A stretch of DNA of 64,000 nucleotides from Pectinophora gossypiella. Its lineage: Eukaryota; Arthropoda; Insecta; Lepidoptera; Gelechiidae. Below, piece after piece: positions 49,368-60,773 of the stretch; position 1 is the stretch's first letter, and the number at the start of each line of letters is the position of its first letter. The notes below the pieces were generated by a model, which was not told where the DNA came from, ran no database searches, and worked only from the letters and a program-made list of their open reading frames with translations. The position numbers and the translations under genes are program-made. Location of the stretch: assembly GCF_024362695.1 (NCBI RefSeq), contig NC_065419.1, forward strand, positions 13,950,678 through 14,014,677, read 5' to 3'.

Positions 49368-52300
49368 TCATAAAACTTCAAATGAGGCAATTAGTTTATG
49401 TAAACGTCCGTCTTCCACTGTTTTCACCGGGCGAAATTTTGATTTGATCACGGGGATTTTAGGTGGAAAATCTGGTTCAATTTCATCTTCACAGAAATCT
49501 TCTATGTTCGGTTCTAAATCTTTCTTTATCACGTGAGCTCCACTTGCTGATTTTTTATCTTTTTTAGTTTTTAATTCTTCAATAGTAGCATTAAGTTCTA
49601 CCAAGTTTTTGTAGATTCTGTCGTTGAAATGGAAATTAAGCTTTTTCGTCATCTGAAAATAAATAAATAAGTAGGTAGGGTAGGAAGGTGTTTTATTTTT
49701 ATTAGGGTAAGGCTGAAAGTACAAATATACTTCGGTAAGTTAAGTTACGTTCAATGAGGGACTTTCCACGCTACGTTCACCAAAAATAATATAGATGGCG
49801 TTGTGCAGGTTTAACGTGATAATTCAATGATAATTATCTATTTTTGTTCATTACACGGGTACATAATTATTCCTAAATAAATATAATGGCAGAAGCATAT
49901 ATACAAATTAAACATAGTTGCTTGATATTTGGATCACATTATGTATAGAATTATGTTGCTAAGTACCTAATATGCTTTCTTTCGAAACACATTTTCTTTT
50001 TTCTAGGTATTTAACTTAAATAAGAATTTTAATCAAGAAAAACGTAATAATAAGTCCGATATTTTATCACGTTTTTCTATGACGCATACTGTGTGTATGA
50101 AAAAGCATACTTTATCATACAACTTCCTTAGTTAGTAATTTCGTGTTTTGACGTTTAGTAAAAAGTAACTGATTTGACTAGGTAGTTGGAAACTAGCCTA
50201 TTCCATTTGCTGCAATACAGTATTTAGGTACTTTAACAATATTGTGGATTAGATTTAAATTCAAACAAGCTAACGTACCCACTTTGTTATGTAAAAAGAG
50301 CTTTATTATCTAGCCTTTTGACAGTAGGTGTCACACTCAATAAATAAATTAATGGCCCCGATTCCTGCAGACATCTCTTAATTTTAATTTAAGTTATACC
50401 TGTCATTTTCTTATCCGCCGAAAAGGAAAGGGACGGATGATTGACAGCTCTTAATTTTAGGAAGAATGATTAAATGAATGAATAACCCGGGCGAATTTTT
50501 AGACGGTTGTTTTAGATTTGTGCTTAAAATTGACGTGTGTTCCATAAATTTTATGCTTGTCGATTACCTGTCCCTTTCCTTTTCGGCGGATAAGAAAATG
50601 ACAGATATAACCTAAAATAAAATTAGATGGTATTTACAGGAATTAGCACCAATATTATTTATAATTGAATATGTTATACACATAATTAATTTAAAAATAA
50701 GTAAACAGAAAAGGCGGGAACGGAAATAAGAACGAAACAAAAGAAGAACGGGGTTTACTTTCTTTTGTTTCTTTAAATATAGATAATATTCCGAGATGCG
50801 ATGTAGAGATGTATTTTATACGCGTAGGGTTTCGTAATTTACCATTATCTCAGCCAAGTGGTTATAGTCCTTATCTGTTCGCAGCCTAGGTTCAAAGTTC
50901 TAGGGCTTCCACATTTCTCATAGGGCCTTCATTTATGGCTTACGTTACGCGGAGATGCGCCGTGGGAAACAATCGGACTTGCGCGAAGTGCATCAACGCG
51001 CACTGAGCATAGGACGAGGTCCAGTAAGGGGCCCTTTACAATAGACACAGCACATAGCGCGACAGCCGCTCGGCTTACTCGCGATATTGTGAATATAACA
51101 CTGACTGCAACTTGCAATAAATGATTATGATTATGATTATAAAACATGCGATGGGAAGTATGCGCCCACCATGCTAGGCATACCTTATTTTTAAGCCGCA
51201 TGTCGCATATCGACGGGGAAGAAGCAAATACTCCTATCTTACACAGACCTAACTTTACAGGAGGAGGAAAAAACCGAATAACTTTTTTGTTAATAATTTT
51301 AGCGCGACGTCATGTTCTGAAGGTAGTTTTGTTATTTCAAGAGACATTTTTTTAAACTAATATTAATTTTGTATATATAGAGGAATTAAAGTTAATGTAA
51401 GTTAGAGCCTATTGGTTTCTGTGTTGGGTCGAAAGTTTTGACGTTAGACGGTTTTTCCACTTGCAATTAATCCTTCAAATTCCTATTGTTTGACTTATTT
51501 CTCTTTGTAAACTATTCACTGTAGCTTCAAAAACTTATTAATAATTAAAAAAAACAATAACTATAAAACTAACGTAAATTATACATGATTTTGTAAGATA
51601 GGATGTATTGCTTTGAATGAATTTCAAATTATGTTCAAGTTAGGAGATATTATAAAGCAATGCCGCAACATTTAACTAGTAAATATTTAACTTTAAACTA
51701 TTATAAAGCATGCAATATAATAACAAATAATCGTATTTTTTTAAAAAATACTGAAACGACAGCTTTTTTAAAGAAAGTGCTACGCTTAGCATTTTTAATG
51801 AAAATAAACTTTGATCTTAAACAAGGTTTAACAAATTATTTATTGATCATGATAAAGTAGGCACCTTCGTTTTTTAATTGGCATTTAAAAAAAATATCAA
51901 TATAGTACGAATTATATATTTATTAAGTCAATAATCAACTGAGATCAACAAGTAGGTACTTATTAAAATCATTATCAATAGCCCGGTCAATAAAGGGGTT
52001 GTAGAGTATGTGGGAGGAATCCTATGATTTTTCTTCAGGAATGTGTTCCGGAACACATTCCTGAATGTGTCCTTATTTATGGAGTTAACATAGTAAAAAT
52101 TCCCACGTTTACATGGTGTCATTTCCGTAACTTAATGTTTACCAAACCATACAAAAATATAAAATATCGATATTTTTGTATGGTATTGGTCGTTCGATTT
52201 ACTTCTCACTTTTTATTCTAAATTCCTCTCCAAAATTAAAACTGTGGGAATTTTTTTGACAAAAAGATAATTATAAATAACCCAGTTATCCAATATCAAA

Positions 52301-55300
52301 TAATTGACTTGTCAAACAATTTTTATTAATAACTGTCTTTAAAAAAATGTTTTGTGTTGCGGAATGGGTGTAGGTCAGAGATACCAATTTTGAGTTTTTC
52401 GCTGATATCTCAAAAACGATGCGTCCTAGAGAAAATAACTTTATATTAATTTAAAGAACATTAAATTGTCTACAAATTTGTTAATATAATATTTTTTTGA
52501 TATTTCGCCCGTTTTCGAGCTACACGCTTAGGAAAAAAATAATTTAATATTGAAAAGTGTCAGTGATCGAATCAATCGAAAAAGTAGATCTTGGGTCCAT
52601 CATCTCTTATTTTTGAAACAAAGACACATTTCGTGCCATGCCCATTGCCCATCATCATCCATCGACCTCCATCATCTTCCATTAAACAAAAAGACTCATG
52701 CTTGATTCTGAAGATAGGAGCTATTATCGATTAAAACATGAGATAGGAGTTATTTATTTCTGTATAAAGGAGATATTTTTATAAAAAATATTGCAACATA
52801 TAAAATCTTTATTTTAAGAGCTATTTCTATTCATCGAAAATCACCCTAAAAGTAGGAAATATACAACGGAGATCTTGCCAGCCAACGTAAAATTAAATTT
52901 CGCAACGAACTACATCAAAAAGTCGATTTGCCTAAAAATGTAAGATAGGAGTATTTGCTTCTTCCCCGTCGATATGGCATTAACTACTTGGCCGGGAGAT
53001 TCGGGAGCGTAGAGGGCTCTCACCCTCCAAGTACCAATTTGGGCGCGAATGCTCATGGCGACTTCTGAGAGGATTAAATTTGAAAGATATATCAAACCTA
53101 GTGGGTCGATAGCGATAAACGCTGATTGAGGGAAATCATCGCCCACGCCGGTGGGTTCGCTATCAGGGTTCGCTTCAGGAAGTGCTGCTCACAGCCTGAC
53201 TTTTGCTAAACAACGACCTTAAAAATGAGAGTCTATTTATAATTCTTAATTTGAGACGAAAAGAGAACAACATAACATAAGGTCACGAGTGTATTCCCAT
53301 TTGGTATAGTCAGAGGTACATCCATTGCAAGATGAACTAAGTACCCACAGTTCACCGAGGTCTGTTAGACCAACGTGATAGGAGGTGAGCCGTGTCGTCG
53401 TCACGACAGGAGAACGTACATAATAAAGACAAACATAGAAATATGCGTAGGTAATGCCAGTAAACGTAACAAGACCTAACAGGGCCGGATTTGGAGGTGT
53501 GGAGGCCCTGGGGCAACGAAGGAGCACACCAGACACTTAACATGACCAACAAACAAAACAGGGGTATTCACAGGTACATCCATCACTAGGTACAAGTAAA
53601 CTCACACCTGACCGAGCTTTCTGATAGACCAACGTGATAGGCGATGCTCGGAGGCCAGTTTTTCTTTTGACGTGACTAGGTAGATTTGGCCGGCCTGAGG
53701 ATGCGGATATCAGGCTTGAGAGTGCGGACAACAGAGCTGAGGGTGCGGAGATCAGGCCTGAGGGTGCGGATAACAGGCCTGAGGGGGCGGAGATCAGGCC
53801 TGAGGGTGCGTATAACAGGCCTGAGGGTGCGGAGATCAGGCCTGAAGGTGCGGATAAAAGGCCTGAGGGTGCGGATAATAGGCCTGAGCGTGCGGACAAC
53901 AAGCTTGAGGGTGCAAAGGTCGGACGCCAGAAGTGTTCAATAATGATTTTTGACCAACATCGGTAAAGAACTGGAAGATGACTCTTTGACAATGGTTGTT
54001 TGTCCAACAGCTGTCACTTCTGGCATTATCAATACTAATATCACCATCTCTGTCAATCTACTAGGGGATTTTGAAAAGTAGTTGTAGAGTACACCTTTTG
54101 TATACTGCCATGATTTGGCTCGCCTACACACCATCACAGCAAGACCGTCCTGCATTGACTGACTGTTTGTCTTGCTCTGTATTCAGATGACGTACGCGCC
54201 CGAGACAAGGATAGCAATATCAATACACTACAGTATTAATTGGAGGTTATAAATAAATGATAATATGTATTTTGTTTGACCCCCTGCCCTCCCCTAAATC
54301 CGATCCGTGGTGTTATATGAGACAGATGCCACGAGAGATACGTACCAGACAGCAATCATATAGGTCTCCAATTTCAACAAATTATATGATCAAGATTGCG
54401 GTCCGCGTGTAGGTTTTACGATTTTTGTCGCGGGAGATGGTGATCTTCCACGGCAGCATCCCCGAGGTAGCATCCCCATTACATTTTACAAAGTACAGTC
54501 AAAGGTTTGTCCAAACATTGGTCAAAGCTTTACGCGCATGTGCAGTGTAAGTTTCTGGCAATTTCTGTACATATTCCATATTCAATTTGGCTAATAGACT
54601 TGTGTGTATGGTCGTAATTTCCAACTTAGATGCTCTTAAGTACTTTACGTTGTAGCTGTGGCTATCTCTCTTATTTCAGTACTTTAACGGTGATCGATTT
54701 GTCTGATCCAAAGTGCATATCACGCGTTCACGAAACTTGTCAAATACGCAAATATATTCTACAGCTACTTGGACAATATCCGACAAATAATAAAAGGGCT
54801 GGGGCAGTATTAATATCTGGAGGCGATAAAATGGTTTTTGAATTAGTAGGTTTATATTTTTGTCAATTTTTTAATTTCGATATTAGTTAATAAATGAAAA
54901 GGGTTAAAAGTATCCGTGATACGAATGTGAAGCCGATTTTTATCGATAGTATTTAAAGACAAGATACTATGGTACCCCGAGAGATCTTGCAAAGAAACCG
55001 AAGAAAAGTTACTTAATTTTAGTCCTCGATAAGAAACAGTTTGCTGTTAGTGAACTGGTGGGCAATATTTGAGAACTGGATATTCTAAGACGCAAATACA
55101 CGAGCATTTCATTAAATATAATCTGAGACCTGAAGGAAATTTAACAGCACGCAACAGTATTCAGTAAATGGAAATAGAAGATGACGAAGTATGTTACATC
55201 GACATTGCGAATAGTTTTGCGTTTATCGACAGATTTGAGTACAACACTATGCTTCATTAGAGGGAATCACTGATCGATTCTATCGGCGGTACGCTTGTAA

Positions 55301-58300
55301 AACAACTTTTAAATTTCACGCGCTGTGCTACAACAATGGATTCGTTTAAAAGAAAAATCATGTTGATTGAAGAAGTGAGGCAACACCCGATTCTTTACGA
55401 CTTAACGCACCCGCACTTCAGGAACTACACGTACAAGGACCAACTTTGGGACATGTTCTCCTATAAAGTTGGCCAAAGAAATGGTAAGTCAGAAATTGTA
55501 ATGTAGCGCATTGGTTTCTCAACATTTTGTTTTGTTGTGCAAGATTAGGTGTAGGTTCACAGGGAAAAGTCTCTGTTCAGTAGTGGGACGTAGTCCGGCT
55601 ATTAGGGTTCCGTACCAAGATGGTAAAAAGGAACCCTCACGGTGAGACTATGTCTGTCACACAAACCGACAGCCGGAACTACTTATGCTATCGATTTGAA
55701 ATTTGGAATAGAATAGAAATACGTTTCAACAGCCCTTGTGGTTTAGTGGTTAGAGCGTTGGGCTTACGATCTGAAGGTCCGGGTTTTGTTCCCAATGGGG
55801 ACATTATTGAAATGACTTTGTGTCACTGTCCTAAGAAACTAGAAATAATGTAAAAAATCGCGAATTAACTAATGAAATCTAACTTAACAAATACTTTATT
55901 GCACACGCAGGAAAACAAAGGTACAGAAACAAAGTGAAATGAAGTATAAAATAGGCGACCTTATTGCTAAGTAGCAATCTCTTACAGACTAACTAACTTA
56001 ACCTTAACTTTTTGGTATTTCTAAGATGTCGATGGTATTGTAAAGTAAATATGTCCAACTCTTTCGATGTTCACATTCAAACTAAGTTATGGTCAGGTTG
56101 CCGGGTCTACGCACACCGTGCACGCAGGGCACTTGAAATAGTCTCGTGTAATCGGCCGTTTACTTTTGGATAGTGCGCAGTTGTGGAGTTTTCTGTACAC
56201 TGACGGAACCCTCGGTCCGTAAGTCCGACTTGCACTTTTCAATTGAAATTAAAATGTACCTACCAAGATTTTTTAACGTGATCGTTTTAAACAAGTGTAC
56301 CTAAAACCACATTATGAATGAAACATTGATAACATTTATTTTCAGGACATGCTTTAAGAGCTGAGTGGAGACATATTCGAAATGATTATACCAGATTTGT
56401 TACGGGAAGAATGAATATTCGAGATAAAAATGGCAACATCATTTATAAAGATTATGCGTTGGCTCCATATTTGTCATTTTTAGACCCCCATCTGGGTTGG
56501 CTCTATCCAGAAAGGGGGGAGAGCTTCAGAACATGGTTTGGGGAGAGACAGACATCAACTTCGGATTTTATGGAAGCATTCAACAGCCAGGCCAGGCCAG
56601 ATATTAACACACCATCATCATCACCTTTGTCCACATTTACTCATAATCAATCAAAGCAACCTGAATCAACTAAAACAAACATTGAACTTGTGAAGATTAA
56701 ACCTGAGCCAAATACCCAACCAGACAATAACCAACCCAATAAAAGTAACGAGGAAAAATACACAACCACAGTCCAAGAGCAACAGGTTGAATATGGGGCC
56801 GCTCAAAAGTCAGACAACTCACATTCTCAACCTCAACCGGGAAACAGGAAACGTCCAAGACTCGATCCTGAAGATGAAGACGAAGCTGATGATTATGACG
56901 AAATGGACTTGAACTTTTTGGGTTACTCAAAAACTGTGAAGAAGATGTCCGACCGTCTACAGGCTCTGGTCAAATATAAAATTGCAAGAATTGTAACGGA
57001 TGCTGAAATAAGTCAATTTAAAGAAGAGCATAATTGTCCAAGTCCAGATAATCAAAACAAAAATATAGATATGCCAGATATATAAGCTGGAATATGTCTT
57101 GGTCCTTAAAATTAAAATAACTGTGAACTCACATTTTTCCTTGAAAACGAGCTTCTTAATGTGTAGTTAACTGTTAATATATTTTTAATAATTCTTATTA
57201 TCTACTGTTAGTCATTGTTGTCTATTTTAAACCAGTATACATGTACTTAACGTAACAATTGAATTATAAAGAATTTAGATAACATTTAATGCTGTAATTG
57301 ATGGTATTTCAACTCTCAATATTATCACTAGTAAACACTGCTTCCGGAATCCTGAGATGCAGAATCCCTTAATAATGGAAGTAAGTTACTCTTCTGTGTC
57401 ATAGTACCAAGTAATGTGTATCCTAGCCTAGATTTAAGTTTCGACATGTATCTATTTATAAACGTTTTCACGGCTATACAATATTCAAATTATTATATGA
57501 AAAGAAATTTTTTAAATTTGAAAAAAAGAATGGCAATAAGGGTTTTAGAATTTTTGTTTTAGTTTAGTACAAACCACACATGCGCGGCGCGACAATTATA
57601 TTAATGTATTTTTTCTAGGCAATGCAGGACGGAAGGGCAAGTCACCTGAAACCTGACAGAGGGCAGCAGTAACTATCAGTACAATTTAGAGGTGGAGGTC
57701 AGGAGTCCTAGTACAGCTTTGAAATAGACTACTCTGGGTGCCATCCCAATTGCGTCAGACAGAGTACTGGGAGGCGGAAGGCAAAAGGGAAACCACTGCC
57801 CTATTTTTCCTTCACTGAGAAGAGTGTGGCTCTTAAATTAGTGATTCTTTCTACTATTTCTTATGAATTGAAACGCACTACGTAAGGCGCGGCGACAGAC
57901 TTTTCCTCTAGAGAATATTTAGTCGCGCCGGGCCCTGAAATTGCGGTTTGAGCTTATTTAATTTCTGTCTAGTCTATCTACTATTTTTTTAAGAAAGTGA
58001 TATTTATGTATCTATAAAAATCAATGGTTGTACTGTAACCCAAACTCCTCACGTCCTATTATTGATGTTAATAGTAGAGTATTACTTATTAACTAACTTT
58101 AGAAATAACTGTACAATAGGTAAATACTGATATTTTGTGGTTCGTATTGAAACATGTTGCAAGTGTTAATTTGGTGTTAGAAAGTAAGATACTATGGAGT
58201 AACTAATATACTATGTAGAACAGAGGGTCCCTCGCCGTACAAGAAAAGCAGTCGCTAATACGCGCGCAAATGGAGCGCCCCCGGTGGTGAGCATTTGTAC

Positions 58301-59614
58301 TAAGTGTTTATAAAGATACAACATGCTGCCACTAGATGACTCTCATTTCCATATGTGCTTATAAAATTAAGTGACATCTAGTTACTCCGTAGCGAAATAA
58401 AATACTAATGTATACAACGGTCCTTAACCAAACTACAAAAAAAGTTCCGGTGTCAAGCATTGCTGTTCTGGGAGCAAATAAAAAAACATAGAACACGTTC
58501 AGCTGCTTGTCTTCCCGGGCATGTCGTAAAAACCGACAGAGGGATTGCGTCCTCTAACATGATGGACTAATGTTATGGGCGATAGGCTGATCCCTTATCA
58601 CCATAAGGTTCATCATATCCATCTTAGGATTTCGTATCAACAGTGGCTGCAAGTTGTCTTTGCTTACTTGTGGCTCTGCCCACCCCATTTGGGATTACGG
58701 GCGTGAGTTTATGTATGTATGTATGTATGTCAAGCATTGGTACCTAATTGAAAATGTATGGAACGGACCAGATATTATTATATTATAACAACAATGAGCT
58801 AAATATAAATATTTTGGTGGAATCAGTGTTTTATTAACATACCCCTACATAAAGTCACAACTATACTCCCTAATGGGATGGGCAGAGACTCACATACCAA
58901 ATTAGAAAACAACTTGCATGCACTTTTGGTACAAAGTCCTAGCATCAATATGATAATAATGGTGACCGCATGTCCGTAGTCCACATTTATTTACTAATTT
59001 TAATAGTTTATTGTACCCAGAAACAGAGACATAAAGACAAGTTTATTAGATAAAAATCATACATACGGTTCAGTTTATTTCTAATAGAAATCTCTTCCAT
59101 AAGACTGGGAAAGAAACAAACTAAAACCAGGAGAGGTCAGATACGCGTGTACATAAAAATTAAGATTAATAGAAAATATATAGATTATTATTACATAATC
59201 CTTTGTGTTATAAAGGGTACAACCCCACAGTTAATTTTGACGACAGAGAAGATACGCAGCTAACCGCGTTCTATGTTATGTACCAGTCCAGTTTAGAAGC
59301 AAGTGTGCTTTTTAAAGTTTAAGATTCCTTACCTTAGAACAGAGTTCACCTCTTTCTACATTTAAATCATCAACCGACAGAGGCGGCGGCAATGATTTCT
59401 TGACGTCAGACAAATAATTGGCTAATGCAGCACTGGAACAAAGCGAGGGCTCGCTCAAACCAGTCTTTTTTAGTGAAGATCCTGAACCAATATCTTCAAT
59501 TCGATCAGATTCGACATCACGTATTACTTCACAGCGACCACCGGGTTTTACTTTTTGTTCATAGTTTCTCACAAGTGTTTTCTTTACCTTAGGATCGCTT
59601 TTAGCCTTATTCAT
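49368..59614 (-). CDS. Unrecognised two-exon gene, 188 aa
   Basis: Not a family I recognise. Exon 1 is 59614-59333, starting MNKAKSDPKVKKTLVRNYEQ and ending in phase 0 at AAG before donor GTAAGG. Exon 2 is 49652-49368, opening directly after the acceptor TTTATTTTCAG with MTKKLNFHFNDRIYKNLVEL and ending HKLIASFEVL. The phases match, each part is 94 codons, and both are hydrophilic and charged. Exon 1 is basic then Ser-rich. Exon 2 begins with a likely helix (NLVELNATIEELKTKK), followed by an acidic run (EDFCEDEIEPDF) and a basic stretch. Joining them is inference: the intron would be 9.7 kb and contain the plus-strand MADF gene. Alternatives are two separate genes, or missing middle exons. It is divergent from ASCC2 with about 1.2 kb between start codons. 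Confidence 0.55.
49975..50206 (+). repeat. About 210-bp repeat shared with 63440-63640
   Basis: Both carry GAAAAACGTAATAATAAGT, TTTTATCACGTTTTTC, GTGTTTTGACGTTTAGTAAA and GGAAACTAGCCTATTC in the same order and orientation. Class unknown. Confidence 0.65.
50351..50653. mobile_element. About 300-bp MITE with about 85-bp inverted ends
   Basis: GTCATTTTCTTATCCGCCGA on the left is inverted on the right as TCGGCGGATAAGAAAATGAC. The complementarity extends outward to ATTCCTG/CAGGAAT. It is non-coding and lies in the long intron of the minus-strand gene. Confidence 0.75.
50935..51145 (+). mobile_element. Retroelement 3' end with ATTATG repeat tail
   Basis: A GC-rich body (ATGCGCCGTGGGAAACAATC, GCGCACTGAGCATAGGACGA) ends in GCAATAAATGATTATGATTA. 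The AATAAATG plus short repeat is typical of a non-LTR 3' end. Confidence 0.45.
52034..52065. repeat. 32-bp perfect palindrome
   Basis: TTCAGGAATGTGTTCC followed directly by its reverse complement. It has no spacer, so it could extrude as a cruciform. Confidence 0.8.
52095..52257. mobile_element. About 160-bp MITE with AAAAATTCCCAC ends
   Basis: AAAAATTCCCACGTTT at the left and AAACTGTGGGAATTTTT at the right are inverted. The centre holds a 14-bp stem, CCATACAAAAATAT and ATATTTTTGTATGG (52147-52183). Confidence 0.65.
52976..53190 (+). repeat. Repeat family R1
   Basis: GGCATTAACTACTTGGCCGG, GATAGCGATAAACGCTGATT, GGGAAATCATCGCCCACGCC. Confidence 0.5.
53290..53650. repeat. Two family R2 pieces
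   Basis: GTCAGAGGTACATCCATTGC with AGACCAACGTGATAGGAGGT (53310-53390), and GGTACATCCATCACTAGGTA with ACCAACGTGATAGGCG (53574-53645). Confidence 0.4.
53694..53925. repeat. 21-bp minisatellite, about 11 copies
   Basis: Unit close to CTGAGGGTGCGGAGATCAGG plus one base, with an alternating GATCAGG/ATAACAGG variation that suggests a 42-bp higher-order unit. Because 21 is a multiple of three, long frames stay open on both strands. I do not call either a gene. Confidence 0.85.
54679..54850 (+). other. Unassigned coding-like segment with a good acceptor
   Basis: After CTCTCTTATTTCAG the frame reads TLTVIDLSDPKCISRVHETC, QIRKYILQLLGQYPTNNKRA and GAVLISGGDKMVFEL, with a possible donor GTAGGT. The composition looks like a real globular protein, but no partner exon was found. 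Downstream 54900-55260 has coding-like pieces broken by stops. It may be a dying gene copy or an upstream exon of an unseen transcript. Confidence 0.3.
55336..57085 (+). CDS. MADF/BESS-domain DNA-binding protein, 2 exons, 295 aa
   Basis: Probable nuclear, sequence-specific DNA-binding regulator of the insect MADF (Myb/SANT-like) class. Exons are 55336-55483 and 56346-57085, with donor GTAAGT, acceptor TTTTCAG and phase 1. The N-terminal MADF domain spans about residues 8-100: EVRQHPILYDLTHPHFRNYT, DQLWDMFSYKVG, then across the intron LRAEWRHIRNDYTRFV and YLSFLDPHLGW. The conserved tryptophans and LYD motif are present. A Gln/Asn/Ser/Pro-rich linker (about 110-220) includes KRPRLDPEDEDE, a possible nuclear localisation and acidic patch. 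The C-terminal block FLGYSKTVKKMSDRLQALVK resembles a BESS interaction motif. The start ATG has context AACAATGG. The gene lies on the opposite strand inside the long intron of the unrecognised gene. An ATTAAA at 57111 may serve as poly(A) signal. Confidence 0.85.
55605..55715 (+). repeat. Short 'AGGGTTCCGTACC' repeat in MADF intron
   Basis: TTAGGGTTCCGTACC with GGAACCCT nearby forms an inverted pair; such sequences are common lepidopteran MITE pieces. Assignment rests on general appearance. Confidence 0.35.
55731..55850 (+). mobile_element. SINE family A2 head
   Basis: GTGGTTTAGTGGTTAGAGCG then GGGTTTTGTTCCC, a damaged B box, and GACTTTGTGTCACTGTCC. It is in the MADF intron. Confidence 0.6.
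55875..55995 (-). repeat. Retroelement 3' end ('CTTTATTGCAC'), reverse
   Basis: ACAAATACTTTATTGCACAC through GGCGACCTTATTGCTAAG. Confidence 0.45.
57640..57850 (+). mobile_element. Retrotransposon 3' region (GGCGGAAGGCA family)
   Basis: GGTGGAGGTCAGGAGTCCTA, GTACTGGGAGGCGGAAGGCA, GTGTGGCTCTTAAATTAGTG. Same block order as 40605-40735. Confidence 0.5.
58192..58392. mobile_element. About 200-bp MITE with CTAYGGAGTAACTA ends
   Basis: CTATGGAGTAACTA at the left and TAGTTACTCCGTAG at the right. The interior includes GGAGCGCCCCCGGTGG. Confidence 0.5.
58463..58727 (+). mobile_element. Retroelement family T, long copy with 12-bp target duplication
   Basis: It begins CTGTTCTGGGAGCAAATAAA and ends with TATG repeats. 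TGTCAAGCATTG flanks it on both sides (58451-58462 and 58728-58739). The last about 175 bp match the truncated copy at 35943-36138. Confidence 0.8.
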
Positions 59615-59985
59615 CGTCAATAAAAACAAATTCAATGGTTTTCCACAAGTAGGTAATGTTTACAAAATTTTCAAAAATGTTTTGACGTTACAAGTATATG
59701 TTCGTTTCGTCAATATCAATTGGATTTATGTTTTAATATTTAATCCAAATATCAGGTTTCATACATATTTCAGCTTTACATGAACTAGATAACAATTATT
59801 TTGTGTATATGAGGACCCCTTTAAGATATTTATGATGATTAATCTATCTATCTATCTAATGAGAATTATAAAATCAAATTATTATTAATAAAATTTGAAT
59901 AAAATGAACTGAACACATGCCACTTCTGTCTTCTCATTATAAATATTTTTTTTTCCGTTTTTCATTATGTTTTATTCCGTTACAA

Positions 59986-60246
59986 AAAGGAATATTTTTG
60001 AATGGAAGCAGTAGTTTTTTTTTTGTTTTTGTTTTCCCCGAAGGGTAAGGCAAAGGGAACTATGCCCATACAGCCATGTCTGACGTATTTTTTTTCTTGA
60101 TGATTAATGAAATGATGAAAGGTGATGATGATGAAACCTAAGCCCCCACCCTCGGAGTAGACTCCTACTCCGAACCCCAAACGAATTAACTCAAAAGTCC
60201 GCATAAACTTTTGAGTTATGAAGCGGCTTCCTGACACGAAGCGAAA
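59986..60246. repeat. Intergenic dispersed-repeat candidate with hairpin
   Basis: CCCCACCCTCGGAGTAGACTCCTACTCCGA contains the pair CGGAGTAG/CTACTCCG, and CTCAAAAGTCC/ACTTTTGAG form a second pair. No other copy is in the window, and its minus-strand open frame is not supported as a gene. Confidence 0.35.
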
Positions 60247-60773
60247 ATAGGCAGATACACTTTGTTTATTGAATACTCCAATATAATAACACTCGCGAAT
60301 GTCTTCCGACTAACTTAATGCGATCATTAACCACAAAACACCACTTCGTATTAATTATTTAGATCATTCAATGAAGAAAGCAACTGTCCCGTTCCCGTTT
60401 CCCGCCAAAAAGCCTGGAAGCAGTAGACTGACTACTTATTTATTGCGGCACTGGAAATTTAACTATGATTTGTTTTTAAAATTTAACTTATAATCATCAT
60501 ACAAACAAGTATTATTGGACTTCTATTTCATTATTGAGAAGTTTAGCTTAAAAGACCCTGCAACCAGCCTAAAAGCCCAAAAAAAGCAAGAAACAGCTGT
60601 CAAGATGACAACTATGACAAGTGACAACATTAGTGTAATTTGTCGTGTTCTCATGTTGATATTCAGCAGTTTTAATTAATTAACGGTGTGATAAAAGTGT
60701 AAAACAGTCTATTGTTGTGTGACAAAATATAAAGGACTGTTTTACGTATAGAAACAAAGCAAACATATTGAGA

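Larger units (their letters stand above)
51206..52976. mobile_element. Candidate 1.77-kb element bounded by 38-bp perfect inverted repeats
   Basis: 51206-51243 (starting CATATCGACGGGGAAGAAGC) is the exact reverse complement of 52939-52976. The interior is AT-rich and non-coding and contains a nested MITE at 52095-52257. The right end abuts repeat family R1 in mid-sequence, consistent with insertion into that repeat. Confidence 0.55.

Noticed and set aside
53537..54007. 156-codon minus-strand frame with SAPSGLL repeats
   Set aside because: It is created by the 21-bp minisatellite and runs into unrelated repeat sequence; no splice or start support.
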